Positions 12,761-24,399 of a stretch of 64,000 bases of DNA are shown piece after piece. The translations under genes were made by a program, and so were the position numbers. The DNA is taken from positions 60,001-124,000 of the forward strand of contig JAJEKV010000093.1 in assembly GCA_021234155.1 (NCBI GenBank), read 5' to 3'. Position 1 is the first letter of the stretch; each line of letters starts with the position of its first letter. This stretch comes from Isoetes taiwanensis. Its lineage: Eukaryota > Streptophyta > Lycopodiopsida > Isoetales > Isoetaceae. Below the pieces are notes generated by a model, which was not told where the DNA came from, made no database searches, and was given only the letters and a program-made list of their open reading frames with translations.

Positions 12761-13337
12761 TTTGGAATACGTGTATTCAAGGTGACACTTCTCAGGTGTC
12801 ACCACTTGGAGTGCCATATAGGCTCAAACACGATGTTGACCCTCAACCTGGCTTAACAGTCAAACACAAGAAGCCAACTTGAAACCATGCTCAAGTTGGA
12901 GTTAGAATCTCCAGATCACTTAAGGTGACCAAGCTATACAAGAAAATTTCAATGAGATAGCTCAAAAAGCTCAAAAGTACATATGTTTATATCTTTCCCA
13001 TTTCCAAAAAATGGTAGCAGTACTCAAATCGAGGTGGCATGCAGAGATAAATTGATTCTTGAGTATTGATTGCTCACACTGATAGAGATATGGGGAAAGT
13101 AGTCAAATTGCAATTTGGATCACAAGAAGTGCTTTTTATGCACTAATCAGTCAAGAAAGAGCTCAGACAGCATGCAAAGGTCTGCAATATGAGTTTGGAT
13201 TGGTTTATTTTGAAAATTTCGAAGCATACAAGTAATAATGGTTGCTATGAGAGATGGCAACTGGTCAAACTTGGATTTTGAATATAGAAACATGCACGGG
13301 TAAAATATTTAAGTTGAAAAAAGCTTGGACAATGTAT

Positions 13338-14052
13338 AGGACATGCCATCTGGGCTCCATCATGCCACCTAGGCTCCAATATGCCAAGTTGGTTCAAACA
13401 TGCCACGTGCCACCTAGGCTCCAACATGCCACCTAGGCTCAACATGCCAAGGTGGCTCAAACATGCCACGTGGCCTCCAACATGCCACCTCGGCTCCAAC
13501 ATGCCAAGGTGCTCAGACATGCCACGTGGCTTCAACATGCCAAGATGGCTCCACCATGCCACCTAGGCTCCAACATGCCAAGGTAGCTCAAACATGCCAC
13601 ATGGGCTCCAACATGCCACCTAGACTCCAACATGTCACCTAGGCTCAAACATGCCAAGGTGACTTAAACATGCCACCTAGGCTCCAAAATGCCACACGGG
13701 ATCCAACATGCCGTCTAGTCTCCAACATGCGAAGGTGGCTCAAACAAGCCACATGGGCTCCAACATGCCACTTAGACTCCAACATGCGAAGGTCTCAAAC
13801 ATGCCATGTGGCTTCAACATGCCAAGATGGCTCCAACATGCCACCTAGGCTCCAACATGCCAAGGTGGCTCAAACATGTCACGTGGGCTCCAACATGCCA
13901 AGGTGGCTCAAACATGCCACCTAGGCTCAAACATGTCAAGGTGGCGCAAACATGACCTAGGCTCCAACATGCCAAGGTGGCTCAAACATGCCATGTGGAC
14001 TCAAACATGCGACCTAGTCTCAAACATGCCAAGGTGGCTCAAACATGTTAGG
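13338..14052. repeat. 19-bp minisatellite array B (unit 1)
   Basis: Same repeat family as array A, about 715 bp, separated from A by 1.8 kb of unrelated DNA. It ends abruptly at CAAACATGTTAGGCGGG. Its counterpart in unit 2 (21714-22412) differs by a few gained or lost repeat units. Confidence 0.9.
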
Positions 14053-15640
14053 CGGGTTTCACAAAGTTCAGACTACTGATATTACCCTATTACCCCATGG
14101 GACCTGGGATTTTTTGGTCAGATCTGTTGAAACTTGTCGAGGTAAAGATTCTGTCACTTCTTGATCTAGTATCTTACAAGTTCTATGGCCCTTACTATGT
14201 GCATTGTACCTTCTACCTCCTTGCCCATTTTAGTGATCTGGAGTCATGCCTTCATAACTCTAAACATCTGCATTAGTTACAGTTTCTCTGTGATACTACA
14301 ACCACCCCATATAACTTCCTTATCTAAATAATTCTCAGGATATTGTAATATCATTGTTGCATACCAACTCAACTTTCTTGTGCCATCCAACCTGGAGAAT
14401 CCTAAATGGTAATTGTGATGTAAGTCCTAACCATGACAATGTGATGAATGCTGGCGCAACATTACGAGTGGGGTACTGGAGAAGTTGACATGCAAACGCT
14501 ATATCGGAATCCATCATGAAATAGATTTCAAAATATTGTGCAAGATATGGAAAGAGAATGGGTTGAGAAACTTCATTTACTTTGAGAGCAACTAACTTCT
14601 GCTTGATTTTGAGAGTATGTGCAATTAACATTTTGCAAACATTACTACACAAGAGACACAATGATACACCCTAAATAGTTATATTGTGTCGAGGTAATAA
14701 TTAAGAGCAGATCATCAAGATTGAACATCTACATTCACATGTCCATATAAGATTAATCAACAGATGATTGAAAGACAACATGAATTTTTCGTTAGATCCT
14801 ATTATATATAGATCACTACATCGAATGCAGCTCGCTTGGCATGCGAGGGGATCCAATCGGTATGTTGCAAATAAATCCTACTTCTCAGAGGAACTGTTGT
14901 GCAATTGTTTTAAGGATCTGACCCGCGGAGCTGAGGTTAGCAAGAAATCAAGCGATTTTGAACATGACTCTAGAGATAAATCAAAATCCTTTGGGGTTTC
15001 AAGCTCCTATTAAGGCTGGTTCCAAACAGCTTTTCCATCTGCGACTGTTCATCTGTAGCTAAGTTACAGATGTAGCATCTGTAGCATTTGCACCTGTAGC
15101 TACAACGACTGTTTGTACCTGGACTGGATCGCTGGAAGATCCACTAGATGATTTTATGAAAGACACAAATTCATCTATTGCAAAACTACACATTGCATGA
15201 TCTTTGCATATAAGACATTATATAGGACATTGATTGATAACCTCTTTGGAGTAATATATGCATTATGAGCATCTAGACCACATGAAATCATTTTCCAAGA
15301 GCTTAGAAGCACGCCGGATCTGGACGAAGGAAATCACCGCTCATATAGCATACCAAGGCCGCTGTATAGAGCAGGCGACGGTTTGTAAAGCCAAAGTGAA
15401 AAAGGACAAACAGACGAGGATTTCTCTGAAAGATTAATCCAAGAAATAAAAAATTAGCATAAAAAATCACCCTAAGTTGTTTTTTTCTAAAAAATGCATG
15501 ATTCTGATACTCAAGTAGCCGTAGCCCGAGTGCCATAGGCCCATAGTTCCAACTGTCAGAGGATGCGTCAGCCGCCATAGCCACCGAGCACAGGGCCTCC
15601 GCTAGAAAAAAATGTGAAAAAAAAAACCAATTCCCATGTT
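14053..15640. other. Non-coding spacer in duplication unit 1
   Basis: Several ORFs of about 80-120 codons occur on both strands but show no motif, no splice-consistent structure and no selective signature I can see. They are shared with unit 2. One small periodic patch (CATCTGTAGC repeated near 15050-15110) is present. Confidence 0.4.
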
Positions 15641-15641
15641 G

Positions 15642-15758
15642 TGCTGGCATGCCACCTGGTCCCACATTCTAGTGGGACCGGTGACCCGCTCCCAGCTCCA
15701 CCAGTCGGGAGGCCCCACCGGTCCACACCAAAATATGGTCCCAGGTGGCATGCCAGCA
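15642..15758. repeat. Short inverted-repeat element (unit 1)
   Basis: TGCTGGCATGCCACCTGG at 15642-15659 is repeated inverted at 15741-15758 (18-bp arms). Inside lies a second palindrome, GGTCCCAC-6 nt-GTGGGACC, at 15658-15679. The whole could fold as a cruciform or be a small foldback MITE. The same structure lies near 23978-24094 in unit 2. Confidence 0.7.
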
Positions 15759-17169
15759 TACATAATGTGGAAAAGTTGGAAGAAATAGAAGTCCATGGTT
15801 TTAGGCGTATTTGTGCAAATAGCTTAAATTGTTGGGTATTTTTGTTGTTTTTGGTACACTGATCGTGAACCCCCCCCACCCCACCCAAAGTCACAGCACC
15901 AAATATCCCTGTTCCATCCGACCCAGCACCTTTCTTACCTTTTTCGTTCGACGGCCATGAAATAGGTTCTTGAAATAGGTTCTTGTAGCTCGTCTATGCA
16001 CTGGCGCTGTGATCGAAAGCCATTGTGGATTGTGATCAGATATGGAACTATCCAACATATTTGTCCTTTGCAAGTTACCCAGTAAGCCAGCAGCTATTAC
16101 ATTATAATACCCACGATCATGTCGAGCATAAAATCTATTTATTTTTTCTTTAAATCTAACAATAGACTATTGATTCAAGAAAATTCTAACATGTAGATTC
16201 AACCATGGGACATCAACTAACTATAATATAAAATTCCATCGTCTAAGGGCAACATGCCTTCAAATATATGCTTCAATTCCTAAAGCCAAATGCTTCAATT
16301 TTTAAAGGTAAGTGTTCAAAGTTCTATACTATTAAGATGAACGATAGAACTATTGCTAACTTGTTTGTATTTTATTGCTGATCAATCAACGGTCTTATTA
16401 ATATTCATCTACATTTGTGGTAACAAAATTGCTCTACATTATAGAGCAATTGCTATACTATGTCCATAGACATCCATGGCCCTTCTCAACTTGTTGTCTT
16501 GCTATGCTTAGCTTGTGACAAAAAAGCCCATTTATATTGAGTAGCTTTGACGGTACACAACTTAATTATGGTCTTACAATGAGGCATCAAGAATTCCCAC
16601 CTTGAACAACACACATAACCATATGGTCTTACAATGGGGCATAAAAAATTCCCACCTTAAAGAACACAAATTGATTTCAGTGCGTTACCAACGATCTTGT
16701 ATTTCAGTATAAGCATATTTCACATCTTTTCACTCTATTTTTTAGAAAGAGGAGTTGTCATAAATCTCGCTCCAAGCTCTTACAATTCCTACATACTATA
16801 ACAGAAAAAAATTATTTCAGAAAGCATTGCCTAAATAGGAAAATGTTATTATCAACATGACGAAACAACAATGATGCTGCCTATATGCAGATAAACTGTC
16901 AATGTATCGTAGAACTAAAAAGAGTAATATACGCCCTGTGCACATGCTGGAAAACACATTGTGCATAGACTTTGATTGCATGCAATTTCAAGAAAGATAA
17001 AGGAAGAATTACCCTGAACCACCAAATGTATAGTGTGACAGTCCTTCGCACGATACCGATCGTTACTGAGTTACTTCCCACGAAGCTCAAGATCCCACAG
17101 GTGCAGAACCTACAAGTCACAACAACCCCAATTCTGGGTCTATAGTAGGGAACAGCAGTAAAAAAACAT

Positions 17170-17945
17170 GTCGTCGTTCAAAAAAATCTACATGTAGTCA
17201 TGTGGAGGTGTAGTTTATTAGGGAGACAATGTAGTTTTCTTTAAGGGGCTATAGTTTTTATTTTTAGGAGGTGTAGTCTTCTTTTGAGGTGTAGTTTTTT
17301 TAAAGGAAAGTGTAGTTTTTTTTTTAGGAGGTGTTGTTTTTAAGAAGGTGTTGTTTTTTGAGGCGTGGTTTATAACTAGGTGTAGTTTTTAAGTAGCTAT
17401 TTTTTAAAGAAGTGTAGTTTTTTAAGGTGTGGTTTATAAGCAGACGTAGTTTTTAAGTAGTTGTTTTTTATGGAAGTATGGTTTTCTTAAATGGTGTGAA
17501 TTTTTAAGTTGAGGTGTAGTTTATAAGTACGTATAGTTTTTAAGTAGCTGTTTTTGAAAGAAGTATGGTTTTTTGATGTGTGGTTTATAAGTTGGTGTAG
17601 TTTTTAAGTGGTTGTTTTTTAATAAAGTATGGTTTTCTGAAGTGGTGTAGTTTATAACTAGGTGTAGATTTTAAGAAGCTATTTTTTTCAGGAAGTATGG
17701 TTTTTTTGAGGTGTGATTTATATAACTAGTGTAGTTTTTAAGTAGCTGTTTTTTAATAAAGTATAGTTTTTTAAGGTGTAGTTTTTAAGTGGTTGTTTTT
17801 TTAAGGAAGTATGGCTTTTTGAAGTGGTGTGGTTTATAGTTTTTAAGTAGTTATTTCTTAAGAAAGTATAGTTTTTTGAGGTGTGATTTATAACTAAGTG
17901 TAGCTTGTAAGTAGCTGTTTTTTTTAAGGAAGTATGGCTTTTTTG
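17170..17945. repeat. Degenerate GTGTAGTTTTTAAG minisatellite (unit 2)
   Basis: Counterpart of 9310-10090 with only scattered differences and one loss of about 16 bp near 17837. Confidence 0.8.
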
Positions 17946-17947
17946 AG

Positions 17948-18562
17948 GCTCGACCATCCCAAGGTAGCTCAAACATGCCACATGGGCTCCAACATACCAC
18001 CTGGCCTCCAACATGCCACGTGGGCTCCAACATGCCACCTCGGCTCCAACATGCCAAGGTGGCTCAAACATGCCACCTAGGCTCCAAAATGCCACACTGG
18101 GCTCCAACATGCCTGCTAGGCTCCAACATGCCAAGGTGGTGCAAACATGACACGTGGGCTCCACTATGTTACCTAGGTTCCAACATGCCAAGGTGGCTCA
18201 AACATGCCACGTGGGCTCCAACATGCCACCTAAGCTCAAACATGCCAAGGTGGCTTAAACATGCCATCTAGGCTCCAAAATTCCATGTGTGCTCCAACAT
18301 GCCACCTAGGCTCCAACATGCCAAGGTGCCTCAAACATGCCATGTGGGCTCCAACATGCCAAGGTGGCTGAAATATGACACATGTCGTCAACATGCCAAT
18401 ATTGGCTCAAACATGCCACATAGGCTCCAACATGCCAAGGTGGCTCAAACATGCCACGTGGGCTTCAACATGCCACATGGGCTCCAACACACGACCTAAT
18501 CTCAAACATGCCAAGGTGGCTCAAACATGCCATGCGGGATCCAACATGCCACCTAGGTTCCA
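17948..18562. repeat. 19-bp minisatellite array A (unit 2), left part
   Basis: Left half of array A in unit 2, interrupted by the insertion at 18563-19097. It is several repeat units shorter than the matching stretch of unit 1. Confidence 0.9.
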
Positions 18563-19097
18563 GGGTATTTTTTAACCTCCCTACATATTTGACGGGGCGT
18601 AATATATTGGCTACTACTTACCTTGGATAATTTGCTAAGTGTAGTTTGGCCTGGCCCTTTTTGGCATCGTTACACCAAGAGGTTATAACTTAAATGGCAA
18701 AATCGAGGAACTATTTTTTTTTTTTTTTTTTTTTTTGTGCCTTTAGAATTTTAGGGCTAAACTCAAAAAGACTTTAACCCCCTATGAGTGGCGAAATTAT
18801 GTCTCTACACTTGGTCAATATAGAGTTTGGCCATAACCCTAGAATTATAAAATTATTCCATGGTTTAAAGCTGTTAACCCATATAATATTTTGGAATGGC
18901 CACGCCTTAGGGGTTCGGAGATTTGGCAAATATCAAATTGGCTACTTATGGAGTGAATTTAATAAGTTGGTGTTTTGAACTGGCCACCACCCCTTGGTCA
19001 TGGTGAGAATGCATCCTACTCTGGCGTGGCCGACTATTTTACGAAATATGTGAATGTGTGGCCAACTGGCCCGCCGGGGCCACTAAAAAACACCTTG
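18563..19097. mobile_element. Non-autonomous TIR element with 10-bp target duplication
   Basis: Unit 1 reads uninterrupted where unit 2 carries this 535-bp insert. The insert is flanked on both sides by CTAGGTTCCA (18553-18562 and 19098-19107), a 10-bp target duplication. Its ends, GGGTATTTTTTA and (reverse complement of the right end) AGGTGTTTTTTA, form an imperfect terminal inverted repeat of about 12 bp. A 9-11-bp duplication fits Mutator-like elements, so a MULE-derived MITE is my preferred reading. It contains a run of about 22 T near 18714-18736 and no transposase. Confidence 0.8.
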
Positions 19098-19904
19098 CTA
19101 GGTTCCATCATGACAAGGTGGCTCGAACATGCCATGGTGGCTCAAACATGTCATGTGGGCTCCAACATGCCACCTCGACTCCAAGATGCCAAGGTGGCTC
19201 AAACATGCCACCCAGGCTCCAAAATGCCTCGCAAACTCCAACATGCCACGCGGCTCTAACAAGCCACGTGGGCTCCAACATGCCAATGCAGCGCAAACAT
19301 GCCACATGGTCTCCAACATGCCACCTAGGCTCCAACATGCAACCTAGTCTCAAACATGCTGAGGTGGCTCAAACATGCCACGTAGGATCCAACATGGCTC
19401 AAACATGCCAAGGTGGCTCAAACATGTTATGTGGGCTCCAACATGCCACCTCGGCTCCAACATGCCAAGGTGGCTCAAACATGCCAACATGGCTCAAACA
19501 TGCCAAGGTGGCTCAAACATGTTATGTGGGCTCCAACATGCCACCTCGGCTCCAACATGCCAAGGTGGCTCAAAAATGCCACCAAGGCTCAAACTTGCCA
19601 AGGTGGCTCAAACATGCCACCTAGGCTCCAATATGCCACCTAGGCTTAAACATGCTAAGGTGGCTCAAACATGCCACACAGGCTCCAACATGTCATGCAG
19701 GCTCTAACACGCCACGTGGGCTCTAATATGTCAAGGTGGCACAAACATGCCACGTGGGCTCCAATATGAGACCTTGTCTCAAACATGCCAAGGTGGGTCA
19801 AACATGCCACGTGGGCTCCAACATGCCAAGGTGGCTGAAACATGCCACATGGGCTCCAACATGCCACCTCGGCTCCAACATGCCAAGGTGGCTCAAATAT
19901 GCTT
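19098..19904. repeat. 19-bp minisatellite array A (unit 2), right part
   Basis: Continuation of array A after the insertion. Matches 10722-11527 of unit 1 almost base for base. Confidence 0.9.
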
Positions 19905-21713
19905 CCCCTCCTAGAGCTCGATTTTCCTATCCATCCATTGAATCTTCCTTTCAAGGACCAAGCTTCGAGCAGATTCAAAAAAATTCAAGATTAGTCCAGG
20001 AGAACTTATCAAGCCACGAAGCGTCCTGAAGGCGACCGTGTAGAAACCCAAGTGTTTTGTCGCTCAAGCAGTAGGAAGGCTCCAGAATGGAGATTCGACT
20101 TCATTATCTCGTCTGGAATGGCGAAATTACCCTAATAGCCAAGTTACATGGCCATTTTTTACGACGAGAGAGACACGAACGCGCGACATGGCATTATTCC
20201 GCAACCACCTCCTAGGCCAATTGGCTATGAATGTATTGGACATGAGATACTTTGGCGCTTCTTGGAGAAGGGGTAGTCTTTTGCCCACAAAACTTGATCC
20301 CTCAGGGTAATGTCAACGTTCTGAGCCCATTGGCAGAGCCAGTTCACAGTTCTGAAGTGGAAGATTTGCCCTCTGTGGCCAGGGGCCTTCGGGAGAGGAT
20401 CTTCAGGGCAAACTGCTTCCAAAAGGTTTTAAAGGTCTATCATCTGACGTCAACACCCTCCCTCTACGTGATGACATTGTGCAAGATCCTAGTCGAATCT
20501 GACTAGAATATGGTCTCCAAAATGTAAACCCTGTGTGTTGCTAGATTATTGAAGGGTTTACGTTATGGAGGTCGAGTTTCGGTTGGTTGTATTTAGGACA
20601 TGGTCTAGAAGCAGTTGAAAACACGAAGCAATAGGAACTGATGGGATTTGGATTTATCCTTCTTCTAGTGTGGCAATTAGCAGTCAAGAGCGTCTTTTGC
20701 AGTAGCAAGATTATTTGGGATCATTCGGGATGGCAGATAGATCCAAACTTTGTTATTTTAGTTGCCATAGCTCGACATGCATGTCTAGAAATGGTGCACC
20801 TAGTTATCTATAAAAACAACCACGAAATGTAAACCCTGTGTATTGCTAGGTTATTGTAGGATTTACATTATGGAAGTCGAGTTTGGGTCATTTGCACTTG
20901 AGACATGGTCGAGAAGTTGCAGGTGAAAACGCAAACCAATAGGAACTGACGGACATGGGTTTGGATCTATTTTCCTTCCACTGTGGCAATTAGAAGTCAA
21001 GAGCTAATTGTATACAGATTGTCTTGAATAGCAGTGCTCAAAAGAGTTGGAATTATTGACCTTGTCATAAATTCTAATGCATCCTGAAAACTCTAATCAT
21101 ATGGCTTGTCTTTCTCTCCCATTTCCACCGAATCATTTTGCAATACGTGTATTCAAGGTGACACTTCTCAGGTGTCACCACTTGGAGTGCCATATAGGCT
21201 CAAATACGATGTTGACCCTCAACCTGGCTTAACAGTCAAACACAAGAAGCCAACTTGAAACCATGCTCAAGTTGGAGTTAGAATCTCCAGATCACTTAAG
21301 GTGACCAATCTATACAAGAAAATTTCAATGAGATAGCTCAAAAAGCTCAAAAGTACATATGTTTATATCTTTCCCATTTCCAAAAAATGGTAGCAATACT
21401 CAAATCGAGGTGGCATGCAGAGATAAATTGATTCTTGAGTATTGATTGCTCACACTGATAGAGATATGGGGAAAGTAGTCAAATTGCAATTTGGATCACA
21501 AGAAGTGCTTTTTATGCACTGATCAGTCAAGAACGAGCTCAGACAACATGCAAAATCTGCAATATGAGTTTGGATTGGTTTATTTTGAAAATTTCGAAGC
21601 ATACAAGTAATAATGGTTGCTATGAGAGATGGCAACTGGTCAAACTTGGATTTTGAATATAGAAACATGCACGGGTAAAATATTTAAGTTGAAAAAAGCT
21701 TGGACAATGTATA
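19905..21713. other. Non-coding DNA between arrays in unit 2, with 305-bp doublet
   Basis: Counterpart of 11528-13337. It holds the 305-bp doublet (about 20521 and 20826). No supported gene. Confidence 0.5.
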
Positions 21714-22412
21714 GGACATGCCATCTGGGCTCCAACATGCCACCTAGGCTCCAATATGCCAAGTTGGTTCAAACATGCCACGTGCCACCTAGGCTCCAAC
21801 ATGCCACCTAGGCTCAACATGCCAAGGTGGCTCAAACATGCCACGTGGCCTCCAACATGCCACCTCGGTTCCAACATGCCAAGGTGCTCAGACATGCCAC
21901 GTGGCTTCAACATGCCAAGATGGCTCCACCATGCCACCTAGGCTCCAACATGCCAAGGTAGCTCAAACATGCCACATGGGCTCCAACATGCCACCTAGAC
22001 TCCAACATGTCACCTAGGCTCAAACATGCCAAGGTGACTTAAACATGCCACCTAGGCTCCAAAATGCCACACGGGATGCAACATGCCATCTAGTCTCCAA
22101 CATGCGAAGGTGGCTCAAACATGCCACATGGGCTCCAACATGCCACTTAGACTCCAACATGCGAAGGTGGCTCAAACATGCCATTTGGCTTCAACATGCC
22201 AAGATGGCTCCAACATGCCACCTAGGCTCCAACATGCCAAGGTGGCTCAAACATGCCACCTAGGCTCAAACATGTCAAGGTGGCGCAAACATGACATATG
22301 GGCTCCACCATGCCACCTAGGCTCCAACATGCCAAGGTGGCTCAAACATGCCATGTGGACTCCAACATGCGACCTAGTCTCAAACATGCCAAGGTGGCTC
22401 AAACATGTTAGG
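21714..22412. repeat. 19-bp minisatellite array B (unit 2)
   Basis: Counterpart of 13338-14052; a few repeat units differ. Confidence 0.9.
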
Positions 22413-24280
22413 CGGGTTTCACAAAGTTCAGACTACTGATATTACCCTATTACCCCATGGGACCTGGGATTTTTTGGTCAGATCTGTTGAAACTTGTCGA
22501 GGTAAAGATTCTGTCACTTCTTGATCTAGTATCTTACAAGTTCTATGGCCCTTACTATGTGCATTGTACCTTCTACCTCCTTGCCCATTTTAGTGATCTG
22601 GAGTGATGCCTTCATAACTCTAAACATCTGCATTAGTTACAGTTTCTCTGTGATACTACAACCACCCCATATAACTTCCTTATCTAAATAATTCTCAGGA
22701 TATTGTAATATCATTGTTGCATACCAACTCAACTTTCTTGTGCCATCCAACCTGGAGAATCCTAAATGGTAATTGTGATGTAAGTCCTAACCATGACAAT
22801 GTGATGAATGCTGGCGCAACATTACGAGTGGGGTACTGGAGAAGTTGACATGCAAACGCTATATCGGAATCCATCATGAAATAGATTTCAAAATATTGTG
22901 CAAGATATGGAAAGAGAATGGGTTGAGAAACTTCATTTACTTTGAGAGCAACTAACTTCTGCTTGATTTTGAGAGTATGTGCAATTAACATTTTGCAAAC
23001 ATTACTAGCACAGAGACACAATGATACACCCTAAATAGTTATATTGTGTCGAGGTAATAATTAAGAGCAGATCATCAAGATTGAACATCTACATTCACAT
23101 GTCCATATAAGATTAATCAACAGATGATTGAAAGACAACATGAATTTTTCGTTAGATCCTATTATATATAGATCACTACATCGAATGCAGCTCGCTTGGC
23201 ATGCGAGGGGATCCAATCGGTATGTTGCAAGTAAATCCTACTTCTCAGAGGAACTGTTGCGCAATTGTTTTAAGGATCTGACCCGCGGAGCTGAGGTTAG
23301 CAAGAAATCAAGCGATTTTGAACATGACTCTAGAGATAAATCAAAATCCTTTGGGGTTTCAAGCTCCTATTAAGGCTGGTTCCAAACATCTTTTCCATCT
23401 GCGACTGTTCATCTGTAGCTAAGTTACAGATGTAGCATCTGTAGCATTTGCACCTGTAGCTACAACGACTGTTTGTACCTGGACTGGATCGCTGGAAGAT
23501 CCACTAGATGATTTTATGAAAGACACAAATTCATCTATTGCAAAACTACACATTGCATGATCTTTGCATATAAGACATTATATAGGACATTGATTGATAA
23601 CCTCTTTGGAGTAATATATGCATTATGAGCATCTAGACCACATGAAATCATTTTCCAAGAGCTTAGAAGCACGCCGGATCTGGACGAAGGAATGCCCGCT
23701 AAGAAAAAAATCACCTCTCATATAGCATACCAGACAAACAGACGAGGATTTCTCTGAAAGATTAATCCAAGAAATAAAAAATTAGCATAAAAAATCACCC
23801 TAAGTTGTTTTTTTCTAAAAAATGCATGATTCTGATACTCAAGCAGCCGTAGCCCGAGTGCCATAGGCCCATAGTTCCAACTGTCAGAGGATGCATCAGC
23901 CGCCATAGCCACCGAGCACAGGGCCTCCGCTAGAAAAAAATGTGAAAAAAAAAAACGGTCCCAATTCCCATGTTGTGCTAGCATGCCACCTGGTCCCACA
24001 TTCTAGTGGGACTGGTGACCCGCTCCCAGCTCCACCAGTCGGGAGGCCCCACCGGTCCACACCAAAATATGGTCCCAGGTGGCATGCCAGCATACATAAT
24101 GTGGAAAAGTTGGAAGAAATAGAAGTCCATGGTTTTAGGTGTATTTGTGGAAATAGCTTAAATTGTTGGGTATTTTTGTTGTTTTTGGTACAAGTACAGG
24201 GATAGGGGAGGGTGCCCATAAAGCGCCCACTTAAGGGTAAAAATTATATTATGATGGGTTTAATTCGTTTTAATCACCTA

Positions 24281-24320
24281 TCTATATCTAATACTAAAGG
24301 AGTTTTAGGATAGTCTGTGC
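24281..24320 (+). mobile_element. Helitron-like 5' terminus
   Basis: The sequence TCTATATCTAATACTAAAGG beginning at 24281, preceded by A, closely resembles the conserved 5' end of plant Helitrons (TC start, CTAATACTAAAGGAG-type continuation). It lies about 90 bp after the right edge of the segmental duplication. The DNA to its right carries exons of several unrelated plant genes in the same orientation, a known Helitron habit. I did not find a plus-strand hairpin plus CTRR end downstream, so the element may be truncated by later insertions. Confidence 0.5.
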
Positions 24321-24399
24321 GCAATCCTGCGCATTCAATTTTTTTAGGGTATTTTGGTCCCTTGATTACACGGTTTGTTTGGGCGGCTTGCAATTATTG

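Larger units (their letters stand above)
8093..15857. repeat. Tandem segmental duplication, unit 1 (7.8 kb)
   Basis: The stretch from GAAATAGGTTCTTGTAGCTC (about 8092) to TTTTTGTTGTTTTTGGTAC (about 15853) recurs in the same order and orientation at about 15967-24191 with sparse differences. Unit 1 contains the 5' piece of the L1 element, 1 kb of non-coding DNA (8260-9300), a GTGTAGTTTTT minisatellite (9310-10090), two 19-bp minisatellite arrays, a 305-bp doublet near 12.1-12.8 kb, and about 1.2 kb of non-coding DNA after 14060. Compared with unit 2 it lacks the 535-bp TIR element and has about 45 extra bases near 15359-15405. Confidence 0.9.
15967..24191. repeat. Tandem segmental duplication, unit 2 (8.2 kb)
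   Basis: Second copy of the block at 8093-15857. Offsets to unit 1 shift from about 7857 (near 16.9 kb) to 8376 (20.2 kb) to 8360 (22.7 kb). The steps are accounted for by minisatellite length changes, the 535-bp insertion at 18563-19097 and small indels near 23.7 kb. The junction between units (15858-15966) is unique and ends in a short direct repeat, GAAATAGGTTCTT twice. The truncated LINE end sits at the start of both units, so the duplication is younger than that LINE. Confidence 0.9.

Noticed and set aside
10099-14052. CRISPR-like array
   Set aside because: Repeats are contiguous 19-mers without unique spacers, and the surroundings are plant nuclear DNA; a minisatellite, not CRISPR.
14335-15013. 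ORFs of 80-108 codons conserved between the two duplication units
   Set aside because: Conservation is explained by the recent duplication of the whole block; there is no independent sign of coding.
8093-24191. LTR retrotransposon with 8-kb 'LTRs'
   Set aside because: The units do not start TG or end CA, have no PBS or PPT, and are adjacent with only ~110 bp between them; a tandem duplication fits better.
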